Shown piece by piece: positions 56,901 through 64,000 of a stretch of 64,000 bases of DNA. The DNA is from Lumbricus terrestris (taxonomy: Eukaryota; Annelida; Clitellata; Crassiclitellata; Lumbricidae), in the NCBI GenBank assembly GCA_949752735.1, contig OX457037.1, positions 372,001 through 436,000 on the forward strand. The letters run 5' to 3'. The position numbers were made by a program, and so were the translations under genes. Under the pieces are notes generated by a model that made no database searches, was not told the origin of the DNA, and saw nothing but the letters and a program-made list of their open reading frames with translations. Position 1 is the stretch's first letter; every line of letters begins with the position of its first letter.

Positions 56901-59900
56901 TGACGTTTGTGTAGCTGTAGCTTGTGCTTTGATCACTGTTGTTGGTGATTTAGTTGTGTTATTCAAGGTTTCAGCAGTTGTGATGTTTGGCTGAGTAGAT
57001 GCTACTTGAGGTTGAGAAAATGAATATGATGGTCCTGATATTTTAATTGACGTTTGTGTAGCTGTAGCTTGTGCTTTTGTTGCTATTGTAGGCGATTTAG
57101 TTGTGTTATTCAAGGCTTCAGCAGTTGTGATGTTTGGTCGAGTAGATGCTACTTGTGGTTGAGTAAATGAATATGATGGTCCTGATATTTTAATTGGCGT
57201 TTGTGTAGCTGTAGCTTGTGCTTTTGTTGCTATTGTAGACGATTTAGTTGTGTTATTCAAGGCTTCAGCAGTTGTGATGTTTGGTCGAGTAGATGCTACT
57301 TGTGGTTGAGTAAATGAATATGATGGTCCTGATATTTTAATTGGCGTTTGTGTAGCTGTAGCTTGTGCTTTGGTCGCTGTTGTTGGTGATTTAGTTGTGT
57401 TATTCAAGGCTTCAGCAGTTGTAATGTTTGGTTGAGTGTGCGAGACTTGTGTTTGAGTAATTGAATTGAAGGGCGAACTTATTTTAGTAGCTGCTTGAGT
57501 AGTTGCAGTCTGCCCTTGAGAGGCCATGTTTGGTGTTTTAGCTGTAGTTTTTGATGACAAATAACTAGTAACGTTTGCTTGTGTTGTTTTAACTAGTGTT
57601 TTGGTAATTGCATATGATGATCCAGTAGTTATTAGTGGAGTTTTAGTAGTTGTAGCCTGTAGTTGTGAAGTTACAGTTGCTGTCTGAGTAGACTTTGTTG
57701 ATGTTTCTGTAGTGTTAATGGAATTTCCTGTGGTTGTAAGTGACTGTAGAATATGAGTGGCAGCAACTGATGCTTGATTGGTGACTTTTGATGTTGAAGC
57801 TGAATCGCTTGATGTGCGAATTACTGTGGCTGTCATTTGAATCGAAAATGTTGGTGTTAGAGTGACTTTGGTTGGTATTTCGGAGACTGATGTCGGCGCT
57901 TGCGAAGCTTTTTGACTTGATATCTGAGTTGTCGTAGTTGATGCAGGTGGTATTTTAGTTGCGACCTCAGTAGCTCTTGTCGTGTTGGTCACCGGTGATT
58001 TACTTTGTGTACTGCCATGTTGTCCAATAGTAGTTGCATGCTCTTCTGGTAAAGTTGTAGTCGATGGTCTATTAGTCACTGACATAGCTTCAGCTGCTGT
58101 GGCTGAAGACAGATTTAGCGCAATTTGCGGTTTTGCATTTGACGTGTACGACTGAAGACTGGTTGTCGGATGTTTAGTGGTATTAGTTGCTGTCGGTGAT
58201 GACGTGAACGCTGACTGATTAATATTTGACCCTTTACTAGTGACTGGCAGTTCCATAGATCCCGTGGTCACTGACTGTGTTGTGGTTGTTAGTTGATTTT
58301 TATTACTTGACAGCTGCAGTCTAGTGTTCGTGGTTGGTTTGATAGTCGTTGGCTGTGATTGCGCAGAAGTGTCTGATGGTGCTATTGGTGGCTTAGTGGA
58401 AATTGTAGTTGGCGATTTAAAAGTAGTATTTCGTGGTTGAGTTCTAGTCGTTAAATTAGAAGTCAGTGTCGGTGCTACTGTAGTTTTACTAGTTGGCTGA
58501 ATAGTAGCAGTTGGTGGTTTAGTAGTTCTATTACTTGACAATGTCGATGTCGCTGCTGACTGTGTTGTTGTCATCTTGCAAGCTGAAACTATACAATGAA
58601 ACTGTTTCGCGTTAGTCAATAATTAGTGAGCGACAGATCAAGTGAAAGATGAATTGTCATCAATTCGTTATTTCTAGTTAGTCTTAAACTATTTTCAGTA
58701 GTTTGCATAACATTTGAACCTGTCTTGTCTATTATACCAGCAGAGCCAAGTTAGGATAGTCCTATTGGCAACATCTTCTCTCATCATAAGTAGCCTATTT
58801 AATAGCCTATTCAACATCCCTTCAGTTCAGAATCGTAAATCGCTTCACAGAAGTTATAATCAAGTTTTAGAGCGATTTCTTTCCTACAATTGTACCTTAG
58901 GCCATAATACATTTCTGAACTCATCTGCAATAGAATCGATTTGACGAAGCTATGTAAACACATTTGACATAGTCTACATGTAGTTTGCTTCAGAATATTG
59001 ATCTAGTTAGGCTAAACTGTTTTGGCAGTTTACATTCAACCAGTGACGAGTCACGAGTATATATAGGATACATCTCAAATGATCAATTTGATCATGATCA
59101 ATTTCAAAGACTACATATGAGCATAATGATGAGTCCTATGTTTACTTGTGATGTTCTTACACAAATCTCTATCACTTTAATTAGATCTTCTGTATTCGTC
59201 AGTTTGCACAAGTGACTCACCAGACAGAGAACAGGATCTGTTGAAATCCGGAACATTAACCGCCATGTAACTAACCGATCTTTCCGGTGCAGCGAAAGTC
59301 AGTTGACACTGAAAGGAATGATAGTCGTTGCAGTTCGTTACCCAGGTAGATGTGGCTACGCGCAGACCCCGACTGAAGCTGGTCGAATCCACATTGCCTC
59401 TCTGCACCACCTTTTCATCAAGTATCAGCGTCATAATGGGTTTCACTGGACTGCTAGAGTGATCGGCGAATGTGACACTACAAGAGAGCGTCACTGAATC
59501 TCCGTAATTCATCGAAGACGTCGTATTGCTTGCATTGCTAGAGCACGTGGGACCACTTCCTGCAACCAAATGCAACGACTGCTTGTTAGTAGTCCTCCAC
59601 AATGATTTCATTTGAAATTGTATCCGCTCTCATGAGCATCATCGGCCTATAATTACCTCTTCAGTCTATGTGTTCAAATTGTGTCAACTTTGAATGATGA
59701 ACGAAAGTCAATTGAACAGTCAATTTCCTATTGTTTTTCCACAATTCACTGGTCACCTTTCATCGCGACCATTCATTCTGTGGACTTTGAGAAACCTACT
59801 CAGGAACGCTCCCAGACCAGCCACGACAAATATGAAAATGACTCGAAAGATTTATTAAACAAAGTTTGATTGGTGAGATGCAATAAACGCAGATCTCATT

Positions 59901-60561
59901 CCAGACTGATGGCTCTACAACCGAGAAAACTCGGCGTTGCGTGGTGTGGTGGTGACTTCGGTGCCATGAAACCGGAGGGCTCCAGGTTCGGATCCACCTC
60001 AAGCCGTTGCGTAGGGACCTTGGGAAAGTCCTTCATTCCCAATTGCTCGGGCGTTTCGATGTGAAACTCCGATGCAGTGTCCGCGCTGTAGTCGGGAGCG
60101 CCTCTGAGTAGCGATAGCTTGAAGCGGTGCTATATAAATGGATAAATAAATGGATAAATAAAACAATAAATAAAAATTAATGGTCACTTAGTTCTACTCT
60201 TCCTATTCCACAATAAACAAACAATCTTAATGCGACTTACGGATAACTACCAATTTAGCTGCCGCTCTGGTCGATTGATTGTTACCACATTGTACGTAGT
60301 ATGCACCAGCTGTTGAAATAGGATTTGCTGTTGGAAGTATGGTGGCGTTTAATACGACCAGACCCGTCTGATTGAATGCATATGTTGAATTGAGAAGAAG
60401 GGTATCGTTGTTGACAACGGTTGTCTGAGACAATTCATCCCACGCCGTATTCACTCTCCAAGTGGCCGGACAAGTGCTATTGCAGGACATGATTGTGTCG
60501 AGCGTTCCTTCGTAGACAGCCTGGTTTACTGGGTTCGTCACACACTGGCCTACGGCGACGG
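50811..60561 (-). CDS. Gene B: two-Ig mucin-like membrane protein with long stalk (first exon missing)
   Basis: Minus-strand paralogue of gene A. Exons found: 60,241-60,561, 59,221-59,559, 55,733-58,588, 54,926-55,112 and 50,811-50,967. With one base carried from a signal-peptide exon the coding length is 3,861 nt, 1,286 aa plus stop, and the frame closes. Same order as gene A: two Ig-like domains, mucin stalk, membrane span, tail. The signal exon was not found between 60.6 and 64 kb and may lie beyond the window. The stalk is about 952 aa against 133 in gene A. Role unknown; likely a heavily O-glycosylated surface receptor or adhesion protein. Confidence 0.8.
51275..52460 (-). mobile_element. 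5'-truncated CR1/L2-like LINE in gene B intron
   Basis: Tail of (ATTC)7 at 51,275-51,303 on the plus strand, stem-loop GCGCTCC...CAGAAGCGC, then the ORF on the minus strand. Same family as the 18-21 kb element. Truncation falls inside the reverse transcriptase, just before TVDHE at about 52,460. Lies in the sense orientation in the last intron of gene B. Confidence 0.87.
51335..52438 (-). CDS. LINE reverse transcriptase, C-terminal 368 codons
   Basis: Open frame with VLLERLSVSFGLSG, GLPQGSVLGPILYII, catalytic YADD (QQYADDVQAY), LRLNPSKTKFIWLG, LVHSFVTSRIDYCSSL and the terminal VGSASE. Many residues equal the ORF at 18.2-21.0 kb. N-terminal endonuclease and first palm motifs are missing, so it is not functional although uninterrupted. 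Confidence 0.85.
   Translation of the reverse strand: MLERLSVSFGLSGAFYKWIDSFLQERSLCVVHGSSRSSWVPAQYGLPQGSVLGPILYIIYTSGLATLLTAHSVLSQQYADDVQAYTHCLPSNAVKAVRIMSGTLDALEAWMSSNRLRLNPSKTKFIWLGTRQQLAKLDLFSLASEFPGFATTVHDLGVQLDQELTFAPQLHRLARDCYYQLRQLRTVIRSLTSAATLTLVHSFVTSRIDYCSSLYIGLPSSRLTCLDRVLRSAARLIGKIPKYDHVSNYMLEILHWLPIRQRIEFRVAAFVWRCCQGLAPTYLRELCSSTLGIQGRRQLRSADRGVLLVPFARTTTMKDRAFSVVGPVVWNGLPFELRLHPGTLPGSFLTKLKTVLFVRAGVGSASE
52965..54251. mobile_element. Non-autonomous hAT element, 1,287 bp, nested
   Basis: Ends CAGTGCCGGCGCTAGC and CTAGCGCCGGCACTG with GC-rich subterminal GGGGGG tracts. Exact 8-bp target duplication TCCATATC at 52,957-52,964 and 54,252-54,259. Inserted between the two termini of the iterated-motif element. 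No transposase frame. Confidence 0.9.
53015..53482 (+). repeat. 156-bp tandem repeat, three copies, inside the hAT
   Basis: Copies start GAGTTTGAAAGGGGCCCCCA at 53,015, 53,171 and 53,327 and differ at a few positions. A decayed fourth start appears near 53,652 (CAAGTTTGCAAGGGGCCTC). Confidence 0.9.
54926..55112 (-). CDS. Gene B transmembrane exon
   Basis: Acceptor TTTGTGACTTAG, donor CGAG|GTAAAT, phase 1 in and phase 2 out as in gene A. Codes for SSDVRLLAA, then hydrophobic TIVVSSVLATLLAATAVVGG, then CLAFLVCCPSVF. A Gly/Glu/Arg-rich insert (FGGGRGGGGGEEGGGRG), encoded by a GGA/GAG-rich stretch and absent from gene A, follows the span. Confidence 0.83.
55113..55732. other. Gene B intron between stalk and membrane exons
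   Basis: No transposon or gene recognised; AT-rich. Confidence 0.5.
55733..58588 (-). CDS. Gene B mucin stalk exon, 952 codons
   Basis: Acceptor ATTGTATAG, donor ACGA|GTGAGT, 2,856 nt, phase 1-1, no internal stop. Begins VSACKMTTTQ (a Cys near the start as in gene A) and is Thr/Ser/Ala/Gln/Pro-rich throughout with many N-x-T sequons, so both O- and N-glycosylation are expected. The centre holds six full tandem 49-residue repeats. As a single exon this large it is a typical mucin-type central exon. The antisense open frames here (e.g. 55,822-56,574) are shadows. Confidence 0.87.
56495..57440 (-). repeat. 147-bp coding minisatellite (49-aa mucin repeats)
   Basis: Six full units plus partial units at each edge. 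Each unit has KISGPSYSF, then QPQVAST, PNITTAE, LNNTTKS and KAQATATQT. Period is exactly 147 bp, so the frame is kept. Units differ mainly by P/S, T/S and R/Q swaps; neighbouring units share variants, indicating recent unequal exchange. Confidence 0.9.
59221..59559 (-). CDS. Gene B second Ig-like domain
   Basis: Acceptor TTTGGTTGCAG, donor TCTG|GTGAGT, 339 nt, phase 1-1. SGPTCSSN, SVTLSCSVTFADH and SFQCQLTF give the Ig Cys pair; two extra Cys (TNCND and NRSCSL) are not in gene A. Seven or more sequons or near-sequons suggest dense N-glycosylation. Confidence 0.83.
59780..59935 (-). mobile_element. LINE 3' end fragment in gene B intron
   Basis: Minus-strand frame VFSVVEPSVWNEI ... GWSGSVPE equals the last ~45 residues of the CR1/L2-like ORF (AFSVVGPVVWN ... 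GVGSASE) with changes. ATTCATTC-like tail remnant near 59,770. Confidence 0.72.
59937..60165 (+). mobile_element. SINE with LINE-derived 3' tail, in gene B intron
   Basis: tRNA-like head with a B-box-like GGTTCGGATCC near 59,987, body GGGACCTTGGGAAAGTCCTT, and a 3' end GTCGGGAGCGCCTCTGAGTA...CTATATAAAT followed by GATAAATAAAT repeats. Over its last ~50 bp it equals the 3' end of the LINE at 18.2-21.0 kb, so that LINE is the likely mobiliser. Confidence 0.75.
60241..60561 (-). CDS. Gene B first Ig-like domain
   Basis: Acceptor TTCCTGCAG, donor ATCC|GTAAGT, 321 nt, phase 1-1. VAVGQCVTNPVNQAVYEG, TIMSCNSTC, VVLNATILP, ISTAGAYYVQC and final KLVVI. Matches gene A exon 2 in length and order. The AGxYxxxC spacing is unusual: Cys comes two residues later than in standard Ig V domains. 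Confidence 0.83.
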
Positions 60562-60984
60562 CTGCAGGAACACAACATTCAACAACGTTATTTAATCATA
60601 ACGATTTTTTAAACGAATTAAACTCCATAGTCTCACTGCTAGTTGCTGTTGTAGAAATACTCTATAGATTCTATAGACTATTTATCTCATAGTAATTTGG
60701 AGAGCGGAGCTTCAGCGTATTAGTCTAAAAGTATCTTTGTCAGCCGCTTTCTGATTCTAATTCTCTGTAGACCGTTGTTAATGAGATGTGATCTGAGTTT
60801 GACAGAGACTCCTGTCGTCTACCTCATGTCTGCTAGGCTACAGGTGAATTGATATTATGGACACTAGGAAGTAACGATATAGACTCTACAACAATTCAGG
60901 TCAATATCTTAATGAAATGTACGAGAACTCATTGTAGAATCTCTAAAATTATAATAGGCCTATGCTCTTGCAACTGGCCTAGTT
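60562..60984. other. Start of gene B first intron, nothing recognised
   Basis: AT-rich. No signal-peptide exon with a phase-1 donor was found here or up to 64,000. Confidence 0.5.
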
Positions 60985-61239
60985 AGCTACACCGGTAAGC
61001 GAGAGCGGCATTCGTCTGTTGGTTGCAACGGACTGCGGTTCAAGCCTCGGGCTGGGAGTTGACATTTCAGAGATTTAGATATCTCGGGCTAGCACGTGTG
61101 GGACGCAGGGGCGCAAGCTCCTGCGGAGCGACCTTGGGCAAGTTGCTTACCCATCATTGTCTGTGGGGAAGGCAACGGGAAACCATCTCACTCATCTCAT
61201 CCCCAGGGGCGTAAAGCCAATGAGCCTGCCTTCGGGCAG
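60985..61239 (+). mobile_element. tRNA-derived SINE
   Basis: B-box-like GCGGTTCAAGCC near 61,036, TTTCAGAGATTTAGATATCT and CGGGCTAGCAC shared with the SINE at 42.1 kb, then ACCTTGGGCAAGTTGCTTAC and GGCAACGGGAAACC. The (ATC)n tract starts exactly at its 3' end and probably grew from its tail. Confidence 0.7.
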
Positions 61240-61766
<527 letters not shown>

Positions 61767-62733
61767 GCTCTTGCAATATTTTTCATGCGCCCCAGAACTG
61801 TGCTCCAGAAAATAGAGTTTTACAGATGTCGTTATTTTGACCCAGAATTTATTGAATGTACTTGCGTCTTTCCGTTAGAATAGTCACCAGCGCAATGAAA
61901 GTCCGAATAATTCCAGAGCCAAACAATCCTGTTTTGTGCATTGTCATATTATCTGTGGATTGTATGATTTGCTATTTCCTGTTCGTTGTAAATAACAGAA
62001 GACACAAGGTCTGCATGGATCGGCCAAGCTATTATAGTCCTCAGAAAAACTCAAGTGAACATTGTCGTTGACTTCGGATCAGCTGTTGTAAGAAGTCTAT
62101 TCACAGGTAGCCTGAATGTATTGAAGTAGACTTCCTCACTTAATGCTTCAATCTGAGTCAGTGTCTTTGTGTATTTATCCAGTGAATTGATAGTCAGAAG
62201 AAAAACTTATCAACTCTCTGTCCTATGAGCTACCCGGCTGTTTAATTTACGCCGAGGGAATATCATATAGGCTAGGAATTCGAAAGCCAAGGACATCAAC
62301 TGCTTCACGAAGGCGTTGCCTGAAATACTTCTTCGTGAACAATGTCTTTTCATACTATACATGTCCATAAGTGAATATCCAGCCTAAGAATCGCCATTGT
62401 ATTCGAGGACTGCAGCACAAGCAAGAAGCTTTTCATTGCCGTTTGTTGATATATGGAAGCGCAGTGTAAGACTGTTGAAGCCACATTCAACCCAAAGAAC
62501 ACCGACTTCAATTGAATTTTTAGGGCGGTCTCGGTCTCCATTTATATTACTGTAGACATGGTTTCTTCTTTTGTTACGATCGCATGATTTTACCACAGAC
62601 CCATTTATGCCATAGACAACTTTGGACTATGCTTTTTGGGCTACAGTCTAACATACACGTAGGCTAAGCCTATAACAGAATGCGGGCAGAAAATAATGTC
62701 AGAAAACGCGAGTTTCATGTTGTCTCCCATCAA
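61767..62733. other. Intergenic or intronic stretch, nothing recognised
   Basis: Short frames only. If gene B's first exon is beyond the window, this is intronic. Confidence 0.4.
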
Positions 62734-63091
62734 CAAAGGCGGATACAGCAATTTTCGAAAGGGGGTGGGCAAATTTTGGGTCTTGGGACAGGGGAAAAAA
62801 TTTAGCCTTGGTCACCGAAAAATCTGATTACCTTTTTTAGTCATTTGTCGTATTCCCAGCAAAAATATACCATTTTTTCCGCCAAAATAGTTGATGACCT
62901 TTTTTAGTCGTACAGTGTTCTTAAGGCCCCTGCACGGATCTCGTGCACGGACCTTGTGGGGCGTGGGGAAACCGACGAAAGTGCTCATGAGGGGGGGGCA
63001 CATCAACTTTCCGAGCCAGAATAGCTGGGAAAAATTAAAGAAATTTCAAAATGGGGGGCATGGCCGGATTGGCCCCCTGGATCCGCCCCTG
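62734..63091. mobile_element. hAT-type MITE, 358 bp
   Basis: Right end (complement) CAGGGGCGGATCCAG, left end CAAAGGCGGATACAG. Flanking 8 bp CCCATCAA and GTCATCAA agree at six positions. Subterminal GGGGGG and CCTTTTTTAGTC phrases resemble those of the 35.8-kb MITE. Confidence 0.7.
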
Positions 63092-63221
63092 GTCATCAAA
63101 GCCAGTATAGAAAGACCGAAGCGAAGGTAGGGAATTGCAACCCCAGAGAGCGGATAAAAACAAATCCATCACCTTCACAAGTCATGTAAAGCGAAAACAT
63201 TATTATAGTCTCTCAATATTG

Positions 63222-63330
63222 TATTGTACTTGACCATTCATACGGTGCTTCTCTCAGCAAGAGCCGTTCAGAGACGCTTCCAGTGCGAAAGTGATGGAGG
63301 GATTTCATTAAATAGACAGGGAGGGAACTA
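63222..63330 (-). mobile_element. Short LINE 3' end fragment
   Basis: ATATTGTATTGTACTTG tail remnant followed by CGGTGCTTCTCTCAGCAAGA and GTTCAGAGACGCTTCCAG: the complement of the conserved 3' stem-loop, closest to the copy at 741-830. Confidence 0.65.
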
Positions 63331-63483
63331 TTCAGCCCCCAAAATATGGATGTAGTCTAGAGTTGTAGACCCCATTATCGGACTATTACAATAATTAGTA
63401 AAACTGGTAATTTGCAATTTAAGCAAGAACACTTTGTCTAGTGTATTTTATGGATTTCGATGTTGGTTCTATTTGACACACTC

Positions 63484-64000
63484 AGGCCCGCATTAAGGAA
63501 GGTGCTAAGGGTGCTGCAGCACCTGCGCCCGCAGTTTGAGGGGGCCGCATATTCCGGAAATTATGAAATTTCTTAGCGAGTATGCTGCAACATTAATAAT
63601 AATTATTGGCCAAAGCCAAAATACCAATATCATCGTCCACGACATTTCGCAAAGTTCTGCCACACATCAGAAATAATTATTAGCATGAACTAGCAGTTTA
63701 TGAATAATTGGTTGAAGTCGAAGGCACTTATTACTAGGCTATTATATTGTTGAGAAATAAATTATGGCCTTTCAGCAGTGATGCCATAAAGAAATGTTAT
63801 GCAGGTCAGTCATTCTCAATTGCGTCTTGAAATACGAGAAATAAAGTTAGGAGTGGTGTTATTGGCAACTTTCAATTTCTGAAACCTATAGTTTATCATC
63901 TTCTTCTCTACTTTTCTGCCTCTTATAGGCAATTATTTTGAAATGTCCGACGTTGCCATTCATCTTGATGCTGGACCCTTCTTCGAGCTTCTTTCCATAA
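63484..64000 (+). mobile_element. hAT-like element start, runs off the window
   Basis: CAGGCCCGCATTAAGG followed by AAGGTGCTAAGGGTGCTGC and AGCACC, the complement of the terminus at 7,289-7,334. GC-rich subterminal part (GAGGGGGCCGC). The other end is outside the window, so element length and target duplication are unknown. Confidence 0.5.

Overview
This window is eukaryotic nuclear DNA, almost certainly from an invertebrate animal. It has spliced genes with GT-AG introns, dense microsatellites, and many transposon classes side by side: Ty3/gypsy-type LTR element, CR1/L2-like and RTE-like LINEs, tRNA-derived SINEs, Helitrons, hAT, Tc1/mariner and a Harbinger-like element. The frequent short phrases taggcctac and tacatgta, and the TE mix, suggest a marine invertebrate such as an echinoderm, hemichordate, cephalochordate or lophotrochozoan. 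The sequence alone does not fix the phylum.

The only host genes I can support are two tandem, head-to-tail paralogues on the minus strand. Gene A (14,871-23,888) has six exons and a closed reading frame of 481 aa: signal peptide, two Ig-like domains, a short Thr/Ser-rich mucin stalk, one membrane span and a 54-aa cytoplasmic tail exon. Gene B (50,811-60,561, first exon not found) repeats this order, but its stalk exon codes for about 952 aa and contains six full 49-aa tandem repeats. All internal junctions match between the paralogues (phase 1 before and after each ectodomain exon, phase 2 before the tail exon). The last tail exon of each gene was found by splice-phase matching. A rearranged relic of the tail exon lies between the genes at 34.1 kb, hinting at a lost third copy. 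The proteins look like uncharacterised type I cell-surface Ig-mucin receptors.

Region by region: 1-4,075 is a non-autonomous LTR retrotransposon (minus strand, left LTR cut by the window edge) carrying a nested LINE fragment. 4.1-14.8 kb is mostly intergenic, with a decayed recurrent ORF, a 51-bp perfect hairpin, interleaved inverted repeats at 10.7-11.5 kb and a Helitron at 12.5-13.2 kb. 14.9-23.9 kb is gene A, with a mariner element, a nearly complete LINE and a MITE in its introns. 24-50 kb is repeat-rich: minisatellites, three further Helitron ends, a 2.6-kb hAT-like element with an exact 8-bp target duplication, two copies of one hAT family (34.66 and 44.12 kb), LINE relics and SINEs. 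50.8-60.6 kb is gene B; its last intron holds a LINE and a TIR element with iterated termini into which a hAT element has inserted. 60.6-64 kb has a SINE followed by a 0.5-kb (ATC)n tract, a hAT MITE and a hAT-like end at the window edge.

Many LINE and SINE copies here end in the same small stem-loop (GCGCCTCT ... AGAGGCGC TATATAAAT), so the SINEs are probably moved by the CR1/L2-like LINE whose almost intact copy lies at 18.2-21.0 kb.
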